Made by a program: the position numbers and the translations under genes | The notes under the pieces: model-generated | What the model was told of the DNA's origin: nothing | Databases searched by the model: none | What the model saw: only the letters and a program-made list of their open reading frames with translations | Part shown: positions 1 through 7,690 of the stretch, piece after piece | Layout of the letters: each line of letters starts with the position of its first letter | How positions within the stretch are numbered: the stretch's first letter is position 1 | Assembly: GCA_026125795.1 (NCBI GenBank) | Contig: JAHCKM010000001.1 | Span: 1 to 64,000, forward strand | Direction: 5' to 3' | Origin: Burkholderiaceae bacterium | GTDB taxonomy: Bacteria; Pseudomonadota; Gammaproteobacteria; Burkholderiales; Burkholderiaceae_C | Length of the DNA: 64,000 nt

Positions 1-780
1 CGGCGGTGGGGCGGCCGGCGGCGGCGGTGATGGGGACGGCGGCGGCCGAGTCGGCGCTTCGGCCAATCCCACCGGCTCCAGCAACAGGTCGACCGGCCAA
101 TCGGCCTCGTCGTCGGACGGTGCGGGTTCGTCCTCAGCCTCCTCGCGCGGCGGCTCGATGTCGGTGTCGCGCCAAGCGGCGGCGTCGACGTCGTCGCCCA
201 CCAAGCTGGGCAGGCGCAGGAACTCGTCGCCGAAGTCGGCGATCCAGCGCGTGTAGCGTTGCAGCGCGCGGTTCTCCAGCTCGTCGACCACCATCAACAC
301 ATGCAGCGGCACGGTGTCCTGCGTGATGCACTCCGACAGCTCCATGTCGAAGCGCTCGATGTCGTGGCGCTCGGGGCGTTCGCCGAGGTGACGCTCGAAT
401 GCATCGAGCACCAGCAGCACGGTGGCGTGGTACTGCTGCCCGATCGCGCGCAGATGTGCGGCCAGCGTATCCGGCGCGCCTTCCGGCCAGACCGCCGTGA
501 ACTCGGCATCGATGCGCGTGCGCAGCGCCTGCAACGGCAGCGGCCCCCAGCCGTCGAAGCGGATCGGTACCTGGCGCCGGCGCGTTTTGCCGCGCGACAG
601 CGGCGCAACCTGGCGCAACAACGGCATCAGGCCGCGCCGCACCATGCCGTCGCGCAGCGGGCCCGGGGGCCCGTACAAGACGGTCAGGCGCTTGCTGCGC
701 AGCGGCGCGGCCAACAGCTCCGGGTGCCAGATCGAAGGGTCGAGCGCCTCGGTTGGTTTGGCCAAGCGGTCACGGTTCAT
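1..780 (-). CDS. nSTAND-like P-loop NTPase, 5' part only
   Basis: The gene reads leftward from ATG at 780 and has no stop before the window edge, so only the first 260 or so residues are seen. The start MNRDRLAKPTEALDPSIWHP is followed by LTVLYGPPGPLRDGMVRRG, which lines up with the Walker A region of nSTAND/NACHT-type ATPases (usually YGPSGxGKSSLLRAG), and by VLLVLDAFERHL, which resembles their Walker B (LLLLDQFEE). The P-loop lacks the GKS/T residues, so nucleotide binding is doubtful. Beyond residue about 190 the chain is acidic and Pro/Glu/Asp-rich (PPREEAEDEPAPSDDEADWP), like a linker. STAND proteins usually act as signal-responsive scaffolds. The family call rests on the two motifs only. 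Confidence 0.6.
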   Translation of the reverse strand, partial: MNRDRLAKPTEALDPSIWHPELLAAPLRSKRLTVLYGPPGPLRDGMVRRGLMPLLRQVAPLSRGKTRRRQVPIRFDGWGPLPLQALRTRIDAEFTAVWPEGAPDTLAAHLRAIGQQYHATVLLVLDAFERHLGERPERHDIERFDMELSECITQDTVPLHVLMVVDELENRALQRYTRWIADFGDEFLRLPSLVGDDVDAAAWRDTDIEPPREEAEDEPAPSDDEADWPVDLLLEPVGLAEAPTRPPPSPSPPPPAAPPP

Positions 781-814
781 ACGTCAACAGTCTCGGGCAT
801 CTTGTCAGGCGCTT

Positions 815-1792
815 TCACCGCATCGAAGCCTTTTGTGGGCTCACCCCTGCAGCTGCAGGGGTTGGGGTGGCCGGCGAGGCCTCACGTCTGGGCAGCGGCG
901 CGGCCTGTTGACGCAGGTGGTCGACCAGCAGCCGCGCGGTCGCCGACAGCGCGTCGCCGGGGCGCGAGCAGATCACGAAGCGGCGCAACGCCCACGGCTC
1001 GGCCAGCGGCACCATCGCCAGCTCGGCCGCACTCGCGTAGGGCGCGGCGGCCTCGCGCGGCAGCACCGCGATGCCCAGGCCCGCGCGCACGATGCGGCAA
1101 GCCGCATCGAGGCCGGACACCTGGATGCGGTGGGTCAGCACGTGGCCGAGCCGCGCCGCCTGGCGCCGCAGCACTGCATCGACGCTGCCCACCGGCGCCA
1201 GACCGATGCTGGCCTCGGCAAAGGTTTCGGCAAAGCGCAGCCGCTTGCGCCCGGCGAAACGGTGCGCCGGATGCACGGCGACGCACAGGTGGTCGGTGCG
1301 GTACGGCCAGGTGCGCAGGCCGGCGAGATCGGCCGCATCCCACAACACGCCGAGGTCGGCGGCGCCCTCGCGCACGCTGCGCAGCACCTCGGGACTGATG
1401 CGTTCGTCGAGGCTCACGCGCACCGACGGGTAGCGTGCCAGGAACGACGAAATGTCTTCGGGAAGCGCTTCGGCCAGCACCGACAGGCTGGCCACGACGC
1501 GCACGCTGCCGTGCGCGCCGCCGGCGAATTCGCTCAGCTCCGCATGCACGCGCTCCATGCTGCCAAGCAGCTCGTGTGCGCGCCGCAACAGCGCCTCGCC
1601 GGCCGCCGTGGGCGCGATGCCGCGGCGCCCGCGCACCAGCAGCGCCGATCCGATCGACTGTTCGAGTGCCGCGATGCGCTTGCTGACCGCCGACGCGACG
1701 ATGGCCTCGCGTGCGGCCGCGCGCGCGATGTTGCGCTCTTCGCAGACCGCGACGAACAGGCGCAGCGTGACCGGATCGAGGGTGCGTCGCAT
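815..1792 (-). CDS. LysR-family transcriptional regulator
   Basis: About 325 residues, usual LTTR length. The N-terminal winged helix-turn-helix (FVAVCEERNIARAAAREAI, then SAVSKRIAALEQSIG) is followed by a periplasmic-binding-like effector domain. The start is placed at ATG 1792 (MRRTLDPVTLRLF) because LTTRs normally begin a few residues before the HTH; in-frame ATGs at 1819 and 1846 would add an atypical leader. It diverges from the lyase gene at 1891, so it probably controls the lyase/CoA-transferase/Bug genes in response to a carboxylate or acyl-CoA. The C-terminus has a Pro/Ala-rich tail of about 25 residues. Confidence 0.9.
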   Translation of the reverse strand: MRRTLDPVTLRLFVAVCEERNIARAAAREAIVASAVSKRIAALEQSIGSALLVRGRRGIAPTAAGEALLRRAHELLGSMERVHAELSEFAGGAHGSVRVVASLSVLAEALPEDISSFLARYPSVRVSLDERISPEVLRSVREGAADLGVLWDAADLAGLRTWPYRTDHLCVAVHPAHRFAGRKRLRFAETFAEASIGLAPVGSVDAVLRRQAARLGHVLTHRIQVSGLDAACRIVRAGLGIAVLPREAAAPYASAAELAMVPLAEPWALRRFVICSRPGDALSATARLLVDHLRQQAAPLPRREASPATPTPAAAGVSPQKASMR

Positions 1793-1890
1793 CGTGGAGA
1801 CCGCGAGGGATTCTGGCATGCCGGAGAAGAAACGATACCCTTCCAAAATACTGCTGGCGCCGCCGATCGGAATGCCTAAAGTGTCGGCGG
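1793..1890. promoter_or_regulatory. divergent LysR / lyase intergenic region
   Basis: A 98-bp gap between two divergent start codons must hold both promoters and, by LTTR habit, the operator. It is more AT-rich than its flanks around 1835-1855 (TTCCAAAATACT). No unambiguous T-N11-A palindrome could be chosen by eye. Confidence 0.4.
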
Positions 1891-2823
1891 ATGACAGCCA
1901 ATGTTCTCGAACCGGTGGTCGTGCGGGAAGTCGGCCTGCGCGACGGCCTGCAGATCCTGCCGCGCACGATGCCCACCGAACACAAGCTGCAGTGGGTGCG
2001 TGCCGCCCACGATGCTGGCTTGCGCGAGCTGGAGGTCGGCTCGTTCGTGCCGACCAGGTTGATGCCGCAGCTCGCCGACACCGCCGAGATCGTGGCGCGC
2101 GCGCTCGAGCTGCCGGGACTCATGGTCTCGGTGCTGGTGCCCAACCTCAAGGGCGCCGAGCGCGCGATCGACGCCGGCGCGCATGCGATGCTGCTGCCGT
2201 TGTCGGCCAGCCATGCGCACAGCGTGGCCAACCTGCGCAGGACGCCCGACGAGGCGGTGGACGAGATCGCGCGCATGCGCGACCTGCGGGATGCGCGCGG
2301 ATCGCGCTGCGTGATCGAGGTCGGGATGAGCACGGCCTTCGGCTGCACCATCCAGGGTCGCGTCGAGCCCGACGAGGTGCTGCGCTTGGTCGACAAGGCG
2401 ATCGCCGCCGGCGCCGAGCGCATCGGCCTGGCCGATACCGTGGGCTATGCCGATCCGCTGGCGGTGAGCCGATTGTTCACGCAGGCGCGTGGCGTGGCCG
2501 GCGAGCGCCTGAGCTGCGCGCACTTCCACGACACGCGCGGGCTCGGCCTGGCCAACGTGTTCGCCGCGTGGCAAACCGGCGTGCGCCGCTTCGACGCCTG
2601 CCTCGGCGGGCTCGGCGGCTGCCCGCATGCGCCGGGTGCGAGCGGCAATGTGGCAACCGAAGACGTGGCCTACCTGTTCGCCAGCATGGGCGTGACCACC
2701 GGCTTGTCGTTCGATCGGCTGATTGCGCTGCGCGAACGGCTCGGCCGCTGGCTCGACGGCGAAACGCTGCACGGAACGCTGTGGCGTGCCGGCCTGCCGA
2801 AGACGCTGCGGTCGGCGGCCTGA
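1891..2823 (+). CDS. HMG-CoA lyase-like aldol lyase
   Basis: 310 residues, DRE-TIM metallolyase family. Active-site elements of HMG-CoA lyase are present: REVGLRDGLQ with Arg17/Asp18, the metal-binding HFHD (His211, His213), and the signature loop GLGGCPHAPGASGNVATED with catalytic Cys244. It is a paralogue of the lyase at 18709, which sits in the leucine pathway and is the better candidate for genuine HMG-CoA lyase. The neighbours here (class III CoA-transferase and dicarboxylate receptor) suggest cleavage of an HMG-CoA-like or citramalyl-CoA-like substrate to acetyl-CoA plus a keto acid. Substrate is inferred from context only. The CoA-transferase gene follows after 11 bp, so the two are probably cotranscribed. 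Confidence 0.85.
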   Translation: MTANVLEPVVVREVGLRDGLQILPRTMPTEHKLQWVRAAHDAGLRELEVGSFVPTRLMPQLADTAEIVARALELPGLMVSVLVPNLKGAERAIDAGAHAMLLPLSASHAHSVANLRRTPDEAVDEIARMRDLRDARGSRCVIEVGMSTAFGCTIQGRVEPDEVLRLVDKAIAAGAERIGLADTVGYADPLAVSRLFTQARGVAGERLSCAHFHDTRGLGLANVFAAWQTGVRRFDACLGGLGGCPHAPGASGNVATEDVAYLFASMGVTTGLSFDRLIALRERLGRWLDGETLHGTLWRAGLPKTLRSAA

Positions 2824-2834
2824 GGGGGTTTGCG

Positions 2835-4040
2835 ATGGAGGCACGACAACCCAAGTTGCCGCAGCCGCTGGCCGGCCTGAAGGTGGTGGAGTTCACCCAC
2901 ATGGTGATGGGCCCCACTTGCGGCATGGTGCTGGCCGACCTCGGCGCCGAGGTGATCAAGGTCGAGCCGATCGACGGCGACCGCACGCGCACGCTGCTCG
3001 GCGCGGGCATCGGCTTCTTCCCGATGTTCAACCGCAACAAGAAGAGCATCCAGATCGATCTGCAGAAGCCGGCCGGCGCCGCGGTGGCGCGCCAGCTCGC
3101 GGCCAGCGCCGACGTGGTGGCCGAGAACTTCAAGCCCGGCACGATGAACAAGTACGGGCTGGACCACGCGTCGCTGTCCAAGACCAACCCGAGGCTGATC
3201 TACGCCAGTTTGAAAGGCTTCCTGCCCGGTCCGTACGACCACCGCACCGCGCTCGACGAAGTGGTGCAGATGATGGGCGGCCTGGCGTACATGACGGGGC
3301 GTCCCGGCGATCCTCTGCGCGCCGGCTCGTCGGTCAACGACATCATGGGCGGCATGTTCGGTGCCATCGCGATCCTGGGCGCGCTGATCCAGCGCGGCAT
3401 CAGCGGGCGCGGCATGGAGGTGCAGAGCGCGCTGTTCGAGAACAACGTGTTCCTGGTCGGGCAGCACATGCTGCAGTACGCGATCACCGGCCAGCCGGCG
3501 GCGCCGATGCCGGCGCGCATCAGCCCGTGGGCGATCTACGACGTGTTCACGGTGAAGGATGGCGAGCAGATCTTCCTGGCCGCGGTGAGCGACGCACAGT
3601 GGGCCACCTTCTGCAAGGTGCTCGGCTTCGAGGATCTGCTGGCCGACCCGGCGCTGAAGACCAACAACGACCGCGTGCATGCGCGCCCCGCGCTGCTGCC
3701 CGAGCTGGGCCGGCGGCTGCAGGCGTTCACCGCGGCGGAGCTGTCACGCCGCTTCGAGGACGCGGGCCTGCCGTTCGCGCCGATCATGCGGCCCGAACAA
3801 CTGCTCGACGACCCGCACCTCGCCGCCACCGGCGGTCTGGCCGACATCACGCTCACCGACGGTGCGCGCGCCGGCGCGCCGGTCAAGACCACGCTGTTCC
3901 CGTTCACGCTCGACGGCCAGCGGCCGGGCGTGCGATTGAATCCACCGAAGCGCGGCGAACACACCCGCGACGTGCTGGCCGCGATCGGCATCGCCGCGCG
4001 CGAGATCGATGCGCTGATCGAAGCGCGTGCGGTGGCCTGA
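2835..4040 (+). CDS. class III (CaiB/BaiF) CoA-transferase
   Basis: 401 residues, normal length for family III CoA-transferases, which move CoA between carboxylic acids through an aspartyl anhydride. The N-terminus LAGLKVVEFTHMVMGPTCG and the segment DVVAENFKPGTMNKYGLD are typical. The aspartate in AGSSVNDIMGGMFGAIAI falls at residue 169, matching catalytic Asp169 of formyl-CoA transferase. ATG 2835 starts the conserved fold with 11 bp after the lyase stop. Together with the lyase and the Bug receptor it would activate an imported dicarboxylate using succinyl-CoA or acetyl-CoA. Mammalian SUGCT, which acts on HMG, glutarate and itaconate, belongs to the same family, so a similar acid is plausible but unproven. 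Confidence 0.9.
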   Translation: MEARQPKLPQPLAGLKVVEFTHMVMGPTCGMVLADLGAEVIKVEPIDGDRTRTLLGAGIGFFPMFNRNKKSIQIDLQKPAGAAVARQLAASADVVAENFKPGTMNKYGLDHASLSKTNPRLIYASLKGFLPGPYDHRTALDEVVQMMGGLAYMTGRPGDPLRAGSSVNDIMGGMFGAIAILGALIQRGISGRGMEVQSALFENNVFLVGQHMLQYAITGQPAAPMPARISPWAIYDVFTVKDGEQIFLAAVSDAQWATFCKVLGFEDLLADPALKTNNDRVHARPALLPELGRRLQAFTAAELSRRFEDAGLPFAPIMRPEQLLDDPHLAATGGLADITLTDGARAGAPVKTTLFPFTLDGQRPGVRLNPPKRGEHTRDVLAAIGIAAREIDALIEARAVA

Positions 4041-4064
4041 TTCCACTTTCCACAGGAGACAACC

Positions 4065-5036
4065 ATGCCCCCATTCCAACGCCGCGACCTGCTCGCACTC
4101 GGTCTCGCCGCATTGGGCAGCAGCGCGTTCGCGCAGGCCGCCGGCGACAAGACGGTGAGGTTCATCCTGCCCAACGCCACCGGCTCGGGCGTCGACGCGA
4201 TCACGCGTGCCGCGCAGCCCGCATTGGCCAAGGCGCTGGGGCACCAGGTGATCGTCGACAACCAGCCCGGCGCCGGCGGCATCGTCGGGCTGCAGGCGCT
4301 GGCGCGCTCGGCGCCCGACGGCTACACGCTCAGCGTGGTCTCGAACAACGTGGTGATCTTTCCGAGCGTGTACAAGAGCATCCCGTTCGACATGCCGGGC
4401 GACTTCACGCCGATCGCCATCGTCGGCGCGACGCCGATCGTGATCGTGGTCAACCCGAACAAGGTACCGGCCAAGAACCACGCGGAATTCGCCGCGCTGC
4501 TGAAGGCCAAGCCCGACGAGTTCACCTACGGCTCGGGCGGCAACGGCACGATCCTGCACCTGACCGGCGAGCAGTACGTCGGCGAGATCGGCGCCAAGGC
4601 GCGCCACATTCCGTACAAGGGCGTCGGCGCCTTCGTCACCGACCTGATCGGCGGCCAGATCGATTTCGGCACGCTGGCGCTGCCGTCGGTGCAGGCGCAC
4701 ATCAAGAGCGGCGCGCTGCGTGCCATCGGCGTCGGCGGTGCGCAGCGCACGCCGGCTGCGCCCGACATCCCGACCATCGCCGAACAAGGCTTGCCGAGCT
4801 ACGTGGTCGAAGCCTGGTTCGGCGTGCTCGGCCCCAAGGGCATGGCCCCGGCCGACGTGAAGCGGGCACACGACGCCATCACTGCCGCGTTCGCCGACCC
4901 GGCGGTGAAGGAGGCGATGGCCAAGCAGGGGAACACGATCAGCATCAGCACCAGCGAGCATGCGCAGTCGTATTTCCGCTCCGAGAAGGAGAAGTACGCC
5001 AAGCTGGTGAAGAAAGCCGGCATCGAACTGCAGTGA
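4065..5036 (+). CDS. Bug family (TctC-type) periplasmic substrate-binding protein
   Basis: 323 residues with a twin-arginine-like or Sec signal (QRRDLLALGLAALGSSAFAQA) and the Bug fold: VRFILPNATGSGVDAITRA, then VDNQPGAGGIVGLQALA and PDGYTLSVVSNNVV. Bug proteins bind carboxylates, often for tripartite TctAB transporters; no TctAB genes are adjacent, which is common in Burkholderiales. The ribosome-binding site is AGGAGAC seven bases before ATG 4065. The gene follows the CoA-transferase by 24 bp and is likely in its operon, supplying the acid that is CoA-activated. Confidence 0.93.
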   Translation: MPPFQRRDLLALGLAALGSSAFAQAAGDKTVRFILPNATGSGVDAITRAAQPALAKALGHQVIVDNQPGAGGIVGLQALARSAPDGYTLSVVSNNVVIFPSVYKSIPFDMPGDFTPIAIVGATPIVIVVNPNKVPAKNHAEFAALLKAKPDEFTYGSGGNGTILHLTGEQYVGEIGAKARHIPYKGVGAFVTDLIGGQIDFGTLALPSVQAHIKSGALRAIGVGGAQRTPAAPDIPTIAEQGLPSYVVEAWFGVLGPKGMAPADVKRAHDAITAAFADPAVKEAMAKQGNTISISTSEHAQSYFRSEKEKYAKLVKKAGIELQ

Positions 5037-5037
5037 T

Positions 5038-5247
5038 TCGGCCGGCGCAGCGTCGATGTGTGCCAACTGCGGGCCGGGTGTGTCGACCGATGCCGCGCAG
5101 GTCACAGTGAGCGCGATCAACCGCAACTTTCCCGGCCGCTCGGGTCCGGGCGCGGTATGGCTGGCGAGCCCGCCGACGGTGGCGGCCAGTGCCATCGTGG
5201 GCGCGCTGGCGTCGTTCGACGAGCTGCGGCAACGCCTCGCGCACTGA
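5038..5247 (+). pseudogene. C-terminal remnant of a LeuC/aconitase-family hydratase
   Basis: About 66 codons open immediately after the Bug stop, containing CANCGPGVSTDAAQVTVSAI, then NRNFPGRSGPGAVWLASPPT and ASAIVGALASFDEL. This matches the C-terminal end of 3-isopropylmalate dehydratase/aconitase large subunits, including a cluster cysteine region and the NRNF(E/P)GR motif. The other roughly 350 residues of such a protein, with the remaining [4Fe-4S] ligands, are absent because the Bug gene lies directly upstream. An ATG at 5056 could initiate a 63-residue peptide, but this reads as a deletion relic. The parent may have been a mesaconate/citraconate-type hydratase belonging to the neighbouring dicarboxylate cluster. 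Confidence 0.7.
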
Positions 5248-5365
5248 CGGCACGCACACCAGACCTCGGCTGCGCGGCGTGCCGGCCCGGTGTGCGAGAC
5301 TCGGCACCCCGCACGGTGGGCCATCCCTCGCATCAGCGCCAAGGCTCCTGCTGCTTGCCTTGTCG

Positions 5366-6268
5366 ATGACATCGTCCGCCCTCAGCCCCAAGGCTTTCCT
5401 TTCGCTGCTGCTGATTGCGTGCATGTTTGCCAGCAATCATGTCGCGGCGCGCATCGCGTTCGATCACGGCGTCAATGTGGTCACCGCCGTCGCGGTGCGC
5501 AGCCTGGGCACCGCGCTGGTGGTGGCGTTGCTGGTGTGGGGGCAGCGTGCGCCCGTGGCGCGCTGGAGCACACGCCACAAGGGCTTCATGCTGCTGATCG
5601 GTCTGCTGATCGGCGTGCAGAGCGCATGCCTCTATGCCGCGGTGGCGCGCTTGCCGGTGGGTCTGGCGCTGCTGGTGTTCAACAGCTATCCGATCTGGGC
5701 CACGTTGGCCGCCCGCATCCTCTACGGTCGCAAGCCCGAGCGTGCGGCCTTGATCGCGATGCCGGTGATCCTGATCGGCCTCGCGCTGGCGCTCAACGTG
5801 GTGGGGCTGTTCGGTTCCCAGGAGGCACGTGCCACGTGGGCCAGCAGCGGTCCGGGCATCGGCTTCGCGCTCGGTGCGGGCGTGACCTTCGGCCTCGTGC
5901 TGGCGTTGACGCAGCACGAGGTGGCCGATCTGGATGGGCGCGTGCGCAGCGCGTTCACGATGGGATTGGTCGGCGTGCTGGCGGCCGTGGTGGCCACGGC
6001 CACCGGCGCATGGCACTGGCCCGCTGCGGCAGCCGGCTGGGGCGGCCTGGCTGCGTTGACGGTGTTGTACGGCACCGCGTTCACCGCGGTGTTCACGCTG
6101 CTGCCCAAGCTCGGCGCGGTGAGCAACTCGCCGATCCTCAACATCGAGCCGGTGGCCGCGCTGCTGCTGGCGTGGGCCGTGCTGGGTCAGGTGGTCAGCC
6201 CGCTGCAGTTTGCCGGCGCGCTGATCGTCGTGGGCGCGGTGATGGCCCTGGGACTGCGCAAGAAGTAG
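5366..6268 (+). CDS. EamA/DMT-superfamily transporter
   Basis: 300 residues with ten predicted hydrophobic segments arranged as two EamA repeats, as in RhaT/YdcZ-type metabolite exporters of the inner membrane. The second repeat ends with ILNIEPVAALLLAWAVLGQ, the typical EamA signature. ATG 5366 is used because the helix-rich region starts there; upstream in-frame sequence is low-complexity Arg-rich. The GDT1-family gene follows after 13 bp. The substrate cannot be told from sequence. Confidence 0.9.
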   Translation: MTSSALSPKAFLSLLLIACMFASNHVAARIAFDHGVNVVTAVAVRSLGTALVVALLVWGQRAPVARWSTRHKGFMLLIGLLIGVQSACLYAAVARLPVGLALLVFNSYPIWATLAARILYGRKPERAALIAMPVILIGLALALNVVGLFGSQEARATWASSGPGIGFALGAGVTFGLVLALTQHEVADLDGRVRSAFTMGLVGVLAAVVATATGAWHWPAAAAGWGGLAALTVLYGTAFTAVFTLLPKLGAVSNSPILNIEPVAALLLAWAVLGQVVSPLQFAGALIVVGAVMALGLRKK

Positions 6269-6281
6269 AACAAACACGGTC

Positions 6282-6860
6282 ATGGAAGCGTTCTGGTGGT
6301 CGACCGGCGTGGTGGCGCTCGGTGAGATGGGCGACAAGACGCAGCTGCTCGCGCTGCTGCTGGCGGCGCGCTTCAGGCGGCCGTGGCCGATCGTGGGCGG
6401 CATCACGCTGGCCACGCTGGCCAACCATGCGATGGCCGGCCTGCTCGGCCACTGGGTCGCGCGCTGGCTCGGCGCGGATGTGTTGCGCTGGGTGGTGGGG
6501 CTGGGCTTTCTCGCGATGGCGCTGTGGATGCTGGTGCCCGATCGCATCGAGGCCGACGGGGCCGAGCGCAGGCGCGGCTTCGGCGTGTTTGCCACCACCA
6601 CGGTCGCGTTCTTCATCGCCGAGATGGGTGACAAGACCCAGATCGCCACCGTGGCGCTGGCCGCTCGCCACCCGGAGCTGGCCGCCGTGGTGATGGGTAC
6701 CACTTTCGGCCTGTTGCTGGCCAACGTGCCGGTCGTCTTTGCCGGCGACCGGCTGCTGCGCCGGGTCTCGATGCCGTTGCTGCACCGTCTGGCGGCGCTG
6801 CTGTTCGCGCTGATGGGCCTGCTCGCGCTGCTCAACGTGGGCGGCGTGGCTTCGGCCTGA
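6282..6860 (+). CDS. GDT1/TMEM165 family (UPF0016) cation exporter
   Basis: 192 residues, six hydrophobic helices. The two family hallmark motifs are present, GEMGDKTQLLAL near residue 14 and AEMGDKTQIATV near residue 113, one per inverted repeat. Bacterial members (MneA-type) export Mn2+, and eukaryotic ones move Mn2+/Ca2+ against protons. It is likely cotranscribed with the EamA gene 13 bp upstream. No manganese riboswitch was recognised upstream. Confidence 0.92.
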   Translation: MEAFWWSTGVVALGEMGDKTQLLALLLAARFRRPWPIVGGITLATLANHAMAGLLGHWVARWLGADVLRWVVGLGFLAMALWMLVPDRIEADGAERRRGFGVFATTTVAFFIAEMGDKTQIATVALAARHPELAAVVMGTTFGLLLANVPVVFAGDRLLRRVSMPLLHRLAALLFALMGLLALLNVGGVASA

Positions 6861-6966
6861 GCGGCAACAGTTCACGCCGCGCAGTGGCATTGCAGCGAGT
6901 GCCCGGCAACCGCAGCGGCGCATCGACACAATGCGGCCGCAACCTTAGCCGCGGAGAAGTCGTTCC

Positions 6967-7533
6967 ATGAAGAAACTGCTGATCGCCACCCTGCTGTGCG
7001 CCGGCGTCGTCGGCGCGCAGGCGCAGGACCGCACGGTGCGCGGCGTGCTCGGCCTCGGCCTCACCGGCGGCGGCGACACGCTGGCCACAGTCGTCTACAC
7101 CGATGGCACCACCGACAACATCAAGGGAGGCGGCCTGGTGCACGTGTTCGGCGGCGCCGAGTTCCGCCTCGGCACGGCGGTGACGATGCAGGCCACGGTG
7201 GGTTATCACCTCGACGAGACCAACGGCGCCGCGGACGGATCGCTGCGCTTCTCCCGCTATCCGATCGAGCTGCTGGCCCACTACCACGTGGCGCCGAACT
7301 TCAAGTTCGGCGGCGGCGCGCGCTTCGTGAACAACGCCAAGATCGACAGCCGCGGTGTGCTGTCGGGCGCGCGCTTCGACTTCGACTCCACCGTCGGCGC
7401 GGTGGTCGAGGGCGAGTGGCTGGTCACCCCCGCCATCGGCCTGAAGGTGCGCTACGTCAGCGAGAAGTACAAAGCGCCCGGCGTCAGCGCCAGCGGCAAC
7501 CACGGCGGCTTCTACTTCAGCTGGTACATCTGA
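6967..7533 (+). CDS. small outer-membrane beta-barrel protein
   Basis: 188 residues. A clear signal peptide (MKKLLIATLLCAGVVGAQAQ) precedes alternating amphipathic strands rich in Gly, Phe and Tyr, such as GFYFSWYI at the C-terminus ending in an aromatic plus Ile. This resembles OmpW/opacity-type eight-stranded porins (WaaY/YfaZ-like). Precise family unrecognised. It has its own promoter region (106 bp after the previous stop), SD CGGAGA about 9 bases before ATG, and a strong hairpin right after its stop. Confidence 0.8.
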   Translation: MKKLLIATLLCAGVVGAQAQDRTVRGVLGLGLTGGGDTLATVVYTDGTTDNIKGGGLVHVFGGAEFRLGTAVTMQATVGYHLDETNGAADGSLRFSRYPIELLAHYHVAPNFKFGGGARFVNNAKIDSRGVLSGARFDFDSTVGAVVEGEWLVTPAIGLKVRYVSEKYKAPGVSASGNHGGFYFSWYI

Positions 7534-7538
7534 GGAGG

Positions 7539-7569
7539 CGCTGAAGAATTGCTGCGCAATTCTTCAGCG
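7539..7569 (+). terminator. perfect 14-bp stem-loop after the beta-barrel gene
   Basis: CGCTGAAGAATTGC (7539-7552), loop TGC, then the exact complement (7556-7569). It begins five bases after the stop codon. There is no run of T after the stem, so it may be a processing or mRNA-stabilising hairpin rather than a classical intrinsic terminator. Confidence 0.6.
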
Positions 7570-7690
7570 AGTCTTGATCAGTGGGGCCAGGCCCGGCAGA
7601 GCCGGATCCTGACCCCAATAGGGACTGTGCTGCGTGTGACTACGCGCAGTCCTCGGAGAGGGCGGCGCGGCCGCCCTCTTCACTGTGCAG
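7570..7690. repeat. hairpin-rich intergenic segment, possible mobile-element trace
   Basis: Between the convergent beta-barrel and TetR genes lies a CAGTGGGGCCAGG ... CCTGACCCCA segment, then a GGACTG/CAGTCC inverted pair (7622-7627 and 7646-7652 region), then a perfect 9-bp hairpin GAGGGCGGC-GCG-GCCGCCCTC (7658-7678), which can act as a terminator for either strand. GGGGTCAGG-type blocks often flank REP-associated transposases in Burkholderiales (from memory); no transposase is present. Confidence 0.45.
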
